Numbered from the stretch's first letter, positions 36,253 through 50,812 are shown. The stretch is 64,000 bases of DNA from Membranipora membranacea (GCA_914767715.1 OU612065.1:248001-312000), one strand, 5' to 3'. Numbers and translations are program-made. Notes: generated by a model not told the origin, from the sequence alone.

Positions 36253-39200
36253 TTAATTCATAACCAAGAAAGACAGTATAAAGATAAGATAAGATGACAC
36301 ACAGACAGACAGGGCTGAGTTATCGTCAACAGTAGGAGGTTTGCTGTCCGGTGCCTGACATCCGGACTTGAGGAGATTAAAAGCACAAAGCTGATCATCA
36401 GTAGAAGTGCAGCAGCAGGTACATTCCTTATCTGTATATATACATTCTCCTTTACCCTCACACTTTGCTACTGTGTCATCTGTCACAGACTCGCAGCCCA
36501 TATACTGATGTGTACCATTCTTATATGACTGTAAAAAGGGCACTCGTACATGATTCTGTCTAACACTGAGGCTGCTTTAATAACTTGTTTTATGTCCAGC
36601 CATGGTCTTAAGATGTCATTCATATTATAATTAGGTAAGGGAGGAAACTGTTGAGATAAAAATCAGAGAATCTAGGAGTAGCTAATCCTTGATAGAGCCC
36701 ATCAATGGACAAAAATACAAAATCAATTGGGCTTAACAAAATGGTTTAACTTAAAGTTGTGTAGGTATGGATACTTACATGACACACCTCGTCATCGCTC
36801 ACACATTGGACAAGTTCATCTGTCTTTTTGTCTAGACAGTTGTCGTCTGCACACTTGACACACTAAAATATCCAACAGCATAACATTAAACAGGCGGAAA
36901 GTTCAATCGACCAGACCTTACACCAGACAGCAAAAACGGAAAATGGAGGAATTTGATTTTGTCGAATAATAGTAGCTGCAAAGAAATTGTGCATTCAAAG
37001 TATTTTGAAAACAAATGAATTCATTGTCTGAAATATTGATAGTCCCACCTTGGCTTATACTCCAATCAATGAGGGTTATCACGCAAGTAACAGCCTCCAA
37101 TTGTTGTCGCGTATGAAAAGAAAATTAATCAATTAAAAAATAGTCCAGATCAGAAAAAAAACTATCAATTTAGTATAAAAGGCTTTGAACATAAAAGGCT
37201 GTTCTGTTATTACCACTCACCTTGGTGTCAGCGGTTGGTGTAGTGGGTAAAGTGACTGCAGTGGATATTGAACTTATTTGTGTAGATTTTGTTGACAATG
37301 TTGGTTGTGCAGACAGGGAAGTGTTATTCACTTTATATGTTGTAGGTAGCTTAGTTGACTTTGTTGAGGTGGTCGACTGGTTATCTGTTGCAGGTCTCAT
37401 AGTTGTAGATGAGGTGCTTCTCCAAGAAGTGCTTGTTGTCTGATTTGTGTCAGAAAGTGTTGTATTTGCTGACGAGTTAGTGGTGTTTATTGGTGAGTCT
37501 GTGGTGCTTGTTGAGTTGTCTGTGGTGCTTGTTGGGGTAGCTGTGGTACTTGTTTGGTTGGCTGTGGTACTTGTTGAGTTGTCTGTGGTGCTTGTTGGGG
37601 TAGCTGTGGTACTTGTTTGGTTGGCTGTGGTACTTGTCTGTTTCGCTGTGCTGCTTGTTGTGCTGTCTGTCGTGCTTGTTGAGTTGTCTGTGGTGCTTGT
37701 TGGGGTAGCTGTGGTACTTGTTGAGCTGTCTGGGGTACTTGTTGAGTTGTCTGTGGTGCTTGTTGGGGTAGCTGTGGTACTTGTTGAGTTGTCTGTGGTG
37801 CTTGTTGGGGTAGCTGTGGTACTTGTTTGGTTGGCTGTGGTACTTGTCTGTGTCGCTGTGGTGCTTGTTGAGCTGTCTGTCGTGCTATTTGAGTTGTCTG
37901 TGGTGCTTGTTGGGGTAGCTGTGGTACTTGTTGAGTTGTCTGTCGTACTTGTTGAGTTGTCTGTGGTGCTTGTTGGGGTAGCTGTGGTACTTGTTTGGTT
38001 GGCTGTGGTACTTGTCTGTGTCGCTGTGGTGCTTGTTGAGCTGTCTGTCATGCTTGTTGAGTTGTCTGTGGTGCTTGTTGGGGTAGCTGCGGTACTTGTT
38101 GAGTTGTCTGTGGTGCTTGTTGGGGTAGCTGTGGTACTTGTTTGGTTGGCTGTGGTACTTGTCTGTGTCGCTGTGGTGCTTGTTGAGCTGTCTGTCATGC
38201 TTGTTGAGTTGTCTGTGGTGCTTGTTGGGGTAGCTGCGGTACTTGTTGAGTTGTCTGTGTTACTTGTTGAGTTGTCTGTGGTGCTTGTTGGTGTAGCTGT
38301 TGTACTCGTTGAATTAGGACTATTTGACGATGTTGATGTTTGTGAAGTTGTTGAATCTACACTCCTGACAATAATGAATATAATCGCTAAAACAAAGAAA
38401 TGAAATAAGATTAAGGCGCCAACGAAATGGCCAGAAGTAACAAAATTGTATAACCCATATTTTATAGATGATAAAAACCTACACGTGCAAAATGCGTTAG
38501 TTAGTATACCAATGTCATTCATGTTCACTGACTTCAATACTACTTGAAACAAAGCTAAAAGAAGAGCGTTATTGGTGCAAGTAAATGCAGTGCAAAAAAA
38601 ATCAGTAGTTTTCAGATGCTTTTCTAGAACAAAGGCAAATCCGCAAAAAGAAATTTGTTGTCACATTACGGCCTACGAGTGGCTAGAACAAAACCATTAT
38701 CAAGACTGTCCACTTATCAAGTATGTCCAACAGTTCTAAAGTTATAACAAAATCAGAAAGTTCTTGCCACCAACTTTTACAACACTACATAACAGCACTG
38801 GCAACTCTTGCCAGATGCATTTATTTTATCTAATTATGAAGAATAATTCTCCAATACGCTACATGAGTAGATTCAAGAATCAAACCAAGCATAACAGTCC
38901 TTATACTCTATTGCCCTGTCGTGTGTGTACAATACTGATACATCAAATTAGATCAAAGTCAAATTCCACGTCGAATACGTTGATTTTAATCCAAATTCCT
39001 TGATCTTCCCTCGGTGCCTCACCCCTATCATCAGTCAAATCAAGGCAGCCCCATGAATGATTACACGGCAACACATGAGTTCATGTTACCCGACTTTTGC
39101 AATAGCACTCCTATACCACAGAAGGAACAAACTTGTTCTAAGTCTTCACAACATTATATAAACCCTCTCAAAGTCGCCAACGCCTACATCCCTTAATTCA

Positions 39201-39555
39201 TTATCAAACCTCCAGAATAATCATTAAAATAACAAAGATCAAACCATATAGGAAATCCAAAACTGAATTACATATCCATATAACTGAACGTGACTTGACC
39301 TGATCAACCAAAACTCTTTTTACATGGCGTCATCATGCAACAAAGATAAGAAGCTCGGCTTGCATAACACTATCGATATATGTGGTATCGGGAACATCAT
39401 AAAAAGCAGCCCAATACCAAACTATAAGGTTTCTAGCTGACTAAAAGTTCAATAAAATTATTCCCAAATACAATTACTTTGTTTAGCGCATATATCAGCA
39501 GGAGATAAAACTTACCAATTAGAACACACAATACTTTGTTGCTGAAAAAACTCAT
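36253..39555 (-). CDS. GPI-anchored mucin-like protein with a Ly6/uPAR-like cysteine domain
   Basis: Exons 39516-39555, 37221-38386, 36779-36862 and 36253-36528; phases match and give 521 residues. Residues 1 to about 24 form a signal peptide (MSFFSNKVLCVLIAIIFIIV). Residues about 25-400 are a Thr/Ser stalk built from tandem units such as STTATPTSTTDNS, a likely O-glycosylation region. Residues 403 to about 485 hold a Cys-rich module (CVKCADDNC, QYMGCESV, CTCCCTSTDDQLCAFN) whose CxxC start and CC-D-C-N-like end resemble the Ly6/uPAR three-finger fold; the exact disulphide pattern is not certain. The protein ends in a hydrophobic tail (SSYLIFILSFLVMN), as in GPI-anchored proteins. It would be displayed outside the cell. 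I do not recognise a named orthologue. The stalk is minisatellite DNA, so its length probably varies between individuals. Confidence 0.8.
37480..38310 (-). repeat. Coding minisatellite of the Thr/Ser stalk
   Basis: Tandem 27-bp-based units encode STTDNSTST, STTATPTST and STTANQTST blocks, with higher-order repetition. The opposite strand is also open throughout (318 codons), as an artefact of codon periodicity. Confidence 0.9.
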
Positions 39556-40983
39556 CTTGTCTTTGTTCTGTGAGTCTTGTATATTATACAGGAGTTTGTG
39601 TGGAGCAGAAGCTCGTCAAATCGATGCAGCAGTGTCGGCTCACCAGTCGTGTAGTGAGAAAAAAGGCAGAGGATGTTTATATAAATGACGATATCAACAT
39701 CTCAAATTGAAATGTCAAAGATTATCAGTAATATGAAGCCGATATCCTCAATCGCTGTGGGTGTATTTCATGTCTGTCTGTATGTATTGATACAGATAGT
39801 GGTTATTATGACATATCACTTGAGCTTTTATTGCCACTCATGCCATGAGGATGTAATGTGATCGTTGTACCTCCTTAGATGACTGATGACATACTCTCAG
39901 GACAAGAAATCACCCCCCCTCACCCCCCCCAATCCGTTATAATTACAACGTAGAATCTGACCAAAAGTAATTATTTTACAGTGTTTCAAGCTCAGCTACT
40001 TCGTCGTTGCGTTCAGTATTGGCAGCCTAAGACAGTAACAATGGTAAGAACCCGTGCGCTGATGAACAGTTCCTAAAGTGTTGAGAATATGGATCACTTA
40101 TTGTGTCAGTGCTGCAGGAAATTTTGTCTGATAGGCATGGTTAGTTGATGAAATTTGGTTGGTTGACGTAATTGTTGATCCTTGACCTTGATTTTTTTCT
40201 GTTATCGAATATCCGATGAGTTTATTCATAATTATTTACTCATGCTAAGAGTTATCTTTAATTGGTCAGGGTGTGTATATTACTCAGCATCTTGATTATG
40301 TGGAGTGCATATTTTATGGTGCTTACAGAACTTCAAAATGATAATTTTATCTCTATTTTTCTCTGAATTGTACCATCTGTACATGTCCACAGCACAGTTA
40401 TAAAGTAACAATAAGTGGATTAGGACCTACAAGAGAGGCTGTTATCTCACTAGAGGACTAGGCTTATATACGTCAATATGTCAAGTCTGTACAGACCTGG
40501 GAGAGCCTGTTAAATATGACATATGATCCAAAGATAATCATAATGCTTTAAAAAACCTTCAGGTTGTTTCAACAGTTAAGAAGTGACAGTTTATTATAGA
40601 ATACAGAAAGGAAACTAGTAACCTGAAGTAACCAGCATCAGCCATGTGATAGCGCATCATCTTAGTCAGGTCAACATAAATTATTAGGGTATAAAAAAAT
40701 GAAAAAACACAAAGTTTAGCCTTGATCAGTAGGAATAAGGCAGGGAAGAGATTTACTTGTAGTGAGATTTTTTTTATCATTATATAATATATTATGACTT
40801 TGATATGATATACTTATGCGAATGAGAAGATGGAGGCGGGGGGGGGGGGGGGGGGGGTGTCAGGGATACTATTATCTATAAGGCAGTTAGGTTCTGAGCT
40901 AAGTGAGAGTCTGAGAAGGTTACTTATTATAACTGGAGTACTGAGTGAGTTGATTGTTGTTACTATGATTGTACCGTAGATGA
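39556..40983. other. Intergenic region 5' of the mucin-like gene
   Basis: Presumed promoter of the mucin-like gene and 3' flank of BPNT2. No open frame or element recognised apart from C-runs at about 39912-39930 and a G-tract at 40838-40857. Confidence 0.5.
40838..40857. repeat. Homopolymer G tract
   Basis: About 20 consecutive G (one strand), 126 nt beyond the BPNT2 stop codon on the transcript side. Confidence 0.9.
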
Positions 40984-43900
40984 TTACTGGGCCTGTTGAG
41001 CGAATATAGGAGCCAGCTTATCCATATAATGTTTGAGATTGCCATTCATGACAGCAAGCAGACCTTCCTCGTTAGCTGCTGGTAGATCCTTATCATAGTT
41101 AATCTCGTTATTCTTTAGAGTTCTCATCTCTCCTCCCACAGCTCTAAGTATAGCATCACCTGAGCATATATCCCACTTCTTAATAAGAGTAGTATGAGCG
41201 TATATATCAGCTTTACCTCTTACTACTTCTAATGCTTTATATCCAGCTCCTCCGGCGGGCCTCACCTTACCTACACGTATATATATATATATATATTATA
41301 TAGTTACCTGTAAGTCATCCTCATAAATAAATTAATAAGTTTGTGTTTATTATAATGTCATATTGATGGTATGTTCGTTTAGAAGTTGCTTTCCCGTTCC
41401 TCATCAGAAAAAAGTAAATTACAGCTATTAATTATTTTAATACTCTTTTTTACTTATACCCATCAAAGCTATTGTGTCTTACAAACTCATTTGATATGGT
41501 AAGAATGAAAAGCTGAAGTTGAAGTATGGATATCAGGTAGTAATAGTTTATAATAGGGAAAAGGAAGACAATTCTTTCACAAACATCCCAAACCAGTATA
41601 AACATGGAGTTATGTCCCAAACTCCCTGGTGTAAGTTTGAAAGGGTGGGGGGGGGGGCTTCAAATTAAAATCTGCCAGATACTTCATTCCCAATGCGTTC
41701 ACTGCTTGTTGCAAATCTATATCTTCCGGGTGATCAATCTGGGTATGAATTTGCCTAATTGAAGAAACTATAAAAACATTGTGGATTGTGAGGGAAGGGA
41801 TCAATATGATTTGGCTCAAAAAATTTCGCTCATTCTAATTTTATGAAACATTGAAAGACCACCAAGACAATTGTAATCTTGGTAAACTGATCAATCTTCT
41901 TGTTCAGGCATGGGCTCCCTCTGAGCACCTATTTTGTTGAGTGCCGTACCAAATGTCTTCCATGTTACAGAGTCTTTTAAAGGGCAACCAAGGTTTCGCA
42001 GCAATGCATTAATGGGTAGGATATAATGTGCTGGGCAGCATCAGCTTTGTGCATTACGCGATGCAAAACTCAAAGTAGTTGCTGACTCTAAGCTGGGTAA
42101 CACTTCAGTTTAGGGGAGGTTCCAAGACTTTGCTGTAATAATTATAGAGCACAGGCTAAATAATAACAGGAACAGGAAACTGCTATGTGGTATTCTCTTT
42201 TAGCTGAGTTTGAGTGCCTGATGGAAGAAATGTTTCACAAGAATTCTGGCTGAATAATCATCCGAATTATATTTTGTCTTTTTCCCCCTGCAGAAGGCGC
42301 AATCTGCTATTAATCAATGGCCATCAATGAGAAGTTGTTTGAAACCTTGGTTGCCCTTTAAGCTTAATAAGGCTTAGGGGTAAAAGCAAAGATGGCAGCA
42401 GTTCAGTATGAGAACAGAGCAATTCAGTGACTTTACAAATTGTTTTCCCATGACTTTTGGGCACACAATCCTTAAAGGGCAACCAAGGTTTCGCAGCAAT
42501 GCATTAATGGGTAGGAAATAATGTGCTTGGCAGCATCAGCTTTGTGCATTACGCAATGCAAAACTCAAGTAGTTGCTGACTCTTAGCTGGGTAACACTTC
42601 AGTTTAGGGGAGGTTCCAAGACTTTGCTGTAATAATTATAGAGCACAGGCTAAATAATAACAGGAACAGGAAACTGCTATGTGGTATTCTCTTTTAGCTG
42701 AGTTTGAGTGCCTGATGGAAGAAATGTTTCACAAGAATTCTGGCTGAATAATCATCCGAATTATATTTTGTCTTTTTCCCCATGCAGAAGGTGCAATCTG
42801 CTATTAATCAATGGCCATCAATGAGAAGTTGTTTGAAACCTTGGTTGCCCTTTAAATAAGTGCTGCCACAAAGGCAAATGTGTGCTTGTTGAATTATGTA
42901 TGGCTCAAAACTATTAATATGGTCTGCCATCTCAGCTTGTCAGCTTGCTCCAACTCTGTTAAAATAAACTGAAAGTTAACTTCTGGTGTCTTTTGGACTA
43001 ATAGGCAAATTTCATACCCTTATTTGGATAATCAGTTTGTGCAAATTATTTGCCAGTTAGAAGACAATTATGAGATGAAAGACCCTATTAGTTATATTTG
43101 AGCTATACAGAATTTCAATAAGCACAATCTTGATTCATGAATCAGCCCAGTTGTACCCAGACAAGCTAGGAGAATGTAGAGATAACTACCACCTAGAGAA
43201 CTTACCCTTATCTTTACCGAATGCCTTATCTACTACATCCTGAGCAGCTCCGGTGTGAGATCGGGATATCACTATCTGAGGTGTATCTGTTATAGCTGTA
43301 TTAGTCTGTGCTCCCATATTCTCTGACACGCCTTTACCCACCCACGCCCACACTGTAACATTATACAATAATATATAATATTACAAATACTACATCATAT
43401 TACATCTTACCTATTATACTTCGAACATTAATATTTGCTGGTTTTTTTGCTAGCTGAGAGAGATACTGATGGATTTTAAGGGAGGCAGCGCATAGTGAAA
43501 TGATGGGATAGATATATATATATATACTTTTATATCTGCTCACCCTACGGATTGATTTGGTCCACAGGAGACAGAATTTCTAATAACGCTACAATCAAAC
43601 TAACCTGTCTCCTTTTTATATTCCTCCGAGTAAATCGGCCTGTTGACTATTCCGATGACAGGTTTACCTTTTACAGCTACACAAACCATGACAGTGACAA
43701 AGTTATCTAGGTCCTCTGTATACTCCTGTGTGGCGTCCAGAGGGTCAATCCATATAGTTATATCTGATATATTAATTATCTCATCTGGGAGAGCGGATAC
43801 CTCTGGACGAGTTTTACTGGCAGCTTCTACAGTCATCATCTCAGGCTGTTTGTCGTGTTCTTCTGATACTATCTACAGTGTGAGAATATAAGGGTATATA

Positions 43901-45500
43901 CACTAATACCCAGTCTATATATAAACAGTCCAACACAAATACCCAGTCTATATATACACAGTCCAAGTCTATATCATAACCTTACATCTCTTTACATATA
44001 TAGTGTAAGTATATATGTCCCAATACATATACAGTGAAAGGACATATATATATACGCATACAGTATATCTGTACATGTATATCTACATATAACCAGTGTT
44101 AGTGTAAACAGTCAAGTGTACTGTAAATATATACTGACACTGATCATGTGTAGATATTCAGATTTGTGATTGACTGATTTGGTTACATGAGTAAGTACAG
44201 TAGAACTCACTCGTGAGGAAAGTGATGGGAATGTTTTATGGAATCCAGCCATGATAGCACGATGAGATTGCATATCTCCATCTGTTTTCATCTCTTTCAT
44301 GCCCTCCTTAGTCAAACCTTTACTCTCAGTGTTTAGCTTCTGATGATTAAGTTTGACCTGCTCTGTCTGCTGACCCCCTCTCTCTGATAACTCGATACTT
44401 ACTGATAATAACTCCTTCAGGTTTACCTGTAATCAGTCATCAACCATACCAATCAATACGTACAATCCAACACAGAGGTAGGCAGACAGAGAAAAAACAC
44501 TTTGGAAACAGAAGACCGTCCTAAGAAGAAAATCCCCCATATGGGAGAGAGGCAATAACGATCTGGTGATGACTATGGGTGATACAGAGCTCAGCACAGA
44601 TCAGCACAGACAGAGGGGGGAATTATGTACACAAAGAGCCAGAACATCACACAAAGAGACTTCAACCTTACCCATCATCTCCTCAGCCTTAGAACTTAGC
44701 TGAGGAGATGATGTGTCAATTATATGTCTACTCTGTAATTATGTGATTGCCTTTAGATGTTCTGTTTAGGGTGCTTAAATCCCTTTGATGTGGAATTATA
44801 GGCTTAAAACAAACAATATAAAGTTAGGTAGAAGCCAGCTGATTGTGGCTAACTTGTGACGCTATAACTGCCCTTGTGTCATGTTTAGCTATTGAAGTGT
44901 ACCACAATATGTGGGTGCTGGTGCCATGTTAAACTGTGTACAAGCAGAAATATAAGGGACCCTGAAGGCGTGGGATTTTTCACTATATACAATCATTATT
45001 TTGTAACGAAAATTTGTTTCATCTCTTCCTTTGTCTCTTCCACAAAATAAATCATTTAATCAAGGTAGTAATACCGTTGGCACCCATGGCCTGATAGGTG
45101 GTGGCTCTCCGTTTCCGCCCATTCTTGACTTATCATCACACCACCTGTAAGTGGCTGGAAGCTGACACTAGAGCCCTATGTATTGGTGGGTGATATAACA
45201 AAATGCTTTCAGATTTGAGCAATATGTTATGTCTATGATTAGTGGCCATTATCCCTCACAAGGCACAGCGCATAATCCGCTGCCGAACGAGCGGCAGCAC
45301 TTATTGTCTATTTAACTGGAAAGCTGACGCGACCGGCTGAACTGTGCAGGACAAATACAGGTTAGTTATGTATGAATACTCACAGTTCCACCTCCTACTG
45401 TCGGCGGGGTTCTGTTGTAGTAAACCTTCACAATTATAAGTAACGCGACACCCACAGTAAGTCCAAGGGCCACATAGTTTACTTTTATCGAGTTCATCAT
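40984..45500 (-). CDS. BPNT2: Golgi-resident PAP phosphatase (BPNT2/IMPAD1 type)
   Basis: Mg-dependent, lithium-sensitive-family phosphatase that hydrolyses 3'-phosphoadenosine 5'-phosphate, the by-product of Golgi sulfotransferases, to AMP. Exons 45384-45500, 44211-44426, 43605-43872, 43206-43352 and 40984-41270; all phases match, 344 residues. Residues about 8-26 form an N-terminal membrane anchor ([20 protein letters not shown]), as in the type II Golgi enzyme and unlike cytosolic BPNT1. Metal-site motifs are present: IVSEEH (112-117), [15 protein letters not shown] (152-166), and the C-terminal GGAGYK then [12 protein letters not shown] (WD at 282-283). The start is the first of two adjacent ATGs. 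Two MITEs lie in the last intron and a perfect hairpin in the first. Length and motifs are intact, so the gene is probably functional. Confidence 0.93.
41977..42361. mobile_element. MITE copy 1, 385 bp, TTAA target
   Basis: Perfect terminal inverted repeats AAAGGGCAACCAAGGTTTC / GAAACCTTGGTTGCCCTTT, bordered by TTAA on both sides. Non-coding. TTAA duplication and a G-rich end fit a piggyBac- or Kolobok-type source; I cannot say which. Confidence 0.85.
42472..42855. mobile_element. MITE copy 2, 384 bp, TTAA target
   Basis: Same orientation and about 98% identical to copy 1, 110 bp away, in the same BPNT2 intron. Its own TTAA borders are intact. Confidence 0.85.
44673..44713. repeat. Perfect 19-bp-arm hairpin
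   Basis: Arms CATCATCTCCTCAGC and GCTGAGGAGATGATG, extended by TTAG/CTAA, around a 3-nt loop, in the first BPNT2 intron. Confidence 0.8.
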
Positions 45501-45837
45501 TATCAGCCTACAAAATACACTGCAATGGTCAGCCACTTTACCACAGAGAGAGGGAGGGAGGGGGTAATTCGGTGCTTACCACAGAGGGTGGAGGGTTATT
45601 TGGTGACACATACGCATATATTCGGCAGCTTAATTCAATCACAACAAATTACGTGCCATCAAAGCAATCTAGATGCTCATACACACACACACAATTAAAT
45701 GCTGCTGCCTTTAGATGATAACAGACCACAGAGATGAGGGGAGACTTGCTTTCTTGGTGAAGATTGGTTAGCCGTACTGCTGATTGTTTTCATGTTACTC
45801 GAGTTATAGGCAGTAGTAGCACAAACTGTGGGCTATG

Positions 45838-46120
45838 GAATTTAAGAGTATCTGCACACAGATGCTAAGTGAGGTTAACATGTCTAACACAATCACTGAT
45901 TTAAGAGTATCTGCACACTGATTGATTGATTGTATTCTATCGCTAACATAAAATAATATGTTGCTAAGTGAGATTAACATGTCTAACACAACCACTGATT
46001 TAAGAGTATCTGCATAATGATGCTTAGTGAGATTAACATGTCTAACACAATCACTGATTTAAGAGTATCTGCACACTGATGCTAAGTGAGATTAACGTGT
46101 CTAACACAATCACTGATTTA
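45838..46120. repeat. About 60-bp tandem repeat, 4 copies
   Basis: Units contain AACATGTCTAACACAATCAC and TTAAGAGTATCTGCACA. One unit has an insertion (45918-45960). Confidence 0.8.
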
Positions 46121-47328
46121 AAATAATTAAATTTGTGATAAAGTTCATAATGGAATGCCAGTGTGTTGAGATTATAATATTTATGAAGATTTGATCACCA
46201 CAAGTCATCAGTCACAGGGTCTGTCGCTGATTACAAGCTGTGGCAGGTGCTGTCAACCAGTTCTATTTTTGCAAGTCAAGTCACGTGTAAAGTATTGTCA
46301 TTGATTGACTCAGGTTGCAGTTTGGGAGGCTTTCAATTAAAAACTACCAAAATCACCATCCCCTAACTGGGTAAGGGAGACCCGCCGGGGTCCTGCTAGG
46401 GGTCCTGCTAGGGGTCCCGCTCGCAGATCGCTCACGCACTGGTAGAACTATACAAATTATGTGGGAATGATCCAGGAACGAATTTCGTCTCATCGTAAAA
46501 CGAAATGAGCCAGATTTGTTTTAAGAAAATCATCGTCCCGATTCAAAGACCCCTGGTCCCTCAAATCAGTGGTCAGTCAGTTGATACAACCTAAAATAGT
46601 CCCCTACTGACAGCCTCCTCCTATCTTTCATTTTCAATTCACGAAATTGGGTGGATAGAGGTTGATAGTTGATCGGCTAGATGGTAGTATTGTATCTTTC
46701 ATAATGTTGCACAATAGGCCCAAGTGGATAATTACCATAAACACTGGCATAAGGGAAAATGATAGAAGATAATTATAATATGGTTTAAATCATCCAAATC
46801 TGAATGAGCATCTCAGAATTAGTAACTGAGATAAGGCCGAAAACGGGGAGGGGGGTGCAATACCCCCGTCAACAGTCTTGTATATAACCATCATTAAAGC
46901 GATACTACTTATTTCAATTTTGCTGCCGCCAGTGGAAAACTGGCTTCGGATGATCGTAGAGATCTGATTTTGTGATGGTGGCTTGTACTGACTCCATCGA
47001 TGACCAAAAGTATTTATTTCAGCACTAAACACTTTTTTGATGTTACGTGTCTTAAACGAGTTAATTTTTGCTTCTAGCCACAATTTCCGATGTAAAAGTC
47101 AAAGACTCAATTCAGCTAAAGGAGGATGCATATATATACATCTCCTCCTCTCCGGACAATAAAATCTGAATGCAGGATCGATTGAAATGCACTTGATCGG
47201 GAAGCTCATAAATGATCAATCAATGAGTGATTGCATGAATCAAGCTCCAAATTAGATCGAACGACTAAAGCTAATTGAAATTAAAATCATATTCCATCAT
47301 CATGCATGCTCTGATCAACTTGTCACAT

Positions 47329-47386
47329 AGCCTGCCTTGACAACCCCCCCCCCCCCCCCATCGAACAAAGCTTGTCAAGACAGGCT
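47329..47386. repeat. C16 tract flanked by 15-bp inverted repeats
   Basis: AGCCTGCCTTGACAA, then 16 C, then a short spacer and TTGTCAAGACAGGCT (one mismatch between arms). Confidence 0.8.
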
Positions 47387-48634
47387 ACTTGTCGCATTGC
47401 CTTGATGATGATGAATTGAATGTACGGCAAAGAAAGAAGAATCTGTGCAGACAATTACAATTTGGTTATGGTGACGCTGCTTGGTATTTTCAATAAATAC
47501 AGTACTTACTTTTTTTTCTGAAAGTAGAAGACTAGAAGTAAATAAAGACTCAGACTGGTGAGCCTTTTTTTAGATTAGATGAGTGACTACTGACTGAGAG
47601 TGACGTGAGAGAAAACTGCAACAGTCACAGTGAGACCAGAGGTTTCCAGGCGTCTAGTTTTGCAGGTGCGTCAATCAAGATAGTTTAGCTTACTATGATC
47701 GAAAGAAATACCAATATTATTATTCGTTAAGCTGCTAGCCAATGAGTTGGCCACTAAGCTGCTGGAAAAATATTTGCTTCATTCAGCTGCTGATATGATG
47801 CTCATTCGTTGGCACCATCTCAGTAATAAGTTGAATAGTTTCACATGATACATATTGTTATGGCTAAACCTAATGTGTTAGTAGCTCTAGAGCCACATCA
47901 CTGTCGAAAATAATAGCAATACGCTTAAACAAAAACACTCATTTATGTGGCTGTAATTATTTCTAATTGAAGAAAAAAATTAATTATGCTGACTGATTTT
48001 ATGTAAATTTATAAGAAATTATGATAAACTGTTCTCTATGTGCTGCAAACCCACAGACTCTGATAAAATGCCCAGTAATATAAATCCCACTTTTCTCACC
48101 ATGCTCCTCCTTTTTCATGTGAGGCTTGCAGAGGTGAGTTGTGCAAATCTACTTGCTGTCTGTGCTATACAGCTTTTTATTGGTATAAAACATGCACATA
48201 AATGCATTGTGAATCTCTTTAGATATAAAAATACCCTTTTAATAATGAGAGATTATTTGTTTAACAAAATTCACATTGACAGACTGAGAAATTTCAACCA
48301 ACTTTTTAACGCACACAGCAGTGACAGTCACAATAATAACAATTAATGAATGAATTATCAAACTTCACAACCCATTTCAAATTTTTCTATCTAGAAGGTA
48401 GGTAGTTGGGCCTTTAGTCCGCAATCAAATAATTTCATCAATGGATAATAATAAAGATGTGTACCTGATACACATCTCACATTATATTATTATCCATTCC
48501 ATCCATTGAATCTTGATTCATTCATCAAGTTAGGTTTTAAACTGGCCACGTAACTGGGCATCATCATAGAATATTAACATAGGCCTTTACTCGGAGAATA
48601 CTTATGAGAGAAGTGATAACATTTTAGAGCAAAG

Positions 48635-50087
<1,453 letters not shown>

Positions 50088-50155
50088 CTGTAACTCTTAA
50101 TATGGTTGTGCATCATCATTTTGTTATCCTTCTAGTGATAGTGTATACTAAGGGT

Positions 50156-50161
50156 AATAAA
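50156..50161 (+). promoter_or_regulatory. Poly(A) signal AATAAA of RPS9
   Basis: First AATAAA after the RPS9 stop codon, about 70 nt downstream, a usual distance for a ribosomal protein gene. Confidence 0.7.
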
Positions 50162-50812
50162 GCGCAAGAAAACTGAACATCAGAATACGGACTAAGTGTA
50201 CTAAGATAAAGATGAAACCCCACACATACTGGCCTAAAGATTTATAAAGACATGAAAATCAATAGAGGTGGCAGCAAGTAGTAAACTTGTTGGGGCTGTG
50301 ATGTTTCGGAAAGTGCTAATTCATTTAATCTCTGACCTGCACAATTTCCAAAAGGGTTGGACATAATTTGATGGAGCAATGATTTAGATCATTTTTTCAG
50401 TTACAAACTGACAGCCTGCCACTAAACTAATTGTAATGAAAGTGACTAAAAATCCGGCACATGGCAGCCCATATGCCTTCAAATGAAGTAGGAAGCAATA
50501 CAATACTCTACTATTGGAAAGTCGGAAGAATGATATAGCCCACCTAAACATGAGAAGCATTTCATCACAGTATGGGCTATTACAATGTCTGTTATATACA
50601 TTCTGCATGATTGGTTGCAACCTTTTTTTAGAAAAAGGCAACATTTTCTATAAACTCAAAAAGGCGACAACATATTTATTGCAGGCATACAATTGAAAGT
50701 GAGGTGTATTTTAGTACTGATAGTTCTTGTAACAGGACAACATTTTGATAAAATTTGCCTTTCTTGTTCAAAAAAGTCGGGAAATGATGTTTTGGTGAAA
50801 AGATTATGACTG

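Larger units (their letters stand above)
45501..48634. other. Divergent intergenic region between BPNT2 and RPS9
   Basis: Should hold both promoters. Contains a roughly 60-bp tandem repeat (45838-46120), a C-tract between inverted repeats (47329-47386) and several short random frames. Just upstream of the RPS9 ATG lies ATTTTAG followed by AGCAAAG, an acceptor-like sequence suggesting a 5' UTR intron. Confidence 0.5.

Noticed and set aside
37447-38403. 318-codon plus-strand frame (VVLVELSVVLVGVAV) as a membrane protein
   Set aside because: It is the antisense of the Thr/Ser stalk. The minus strand has a signal peptide, matched splice phases and a GPI tail; the plus frame has none of this.
48038-48346. 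102-codon plus-strand frame upstream of RPS9
   Set aside because: No recognisable features, AT-driven composition, no splice or promoter support.
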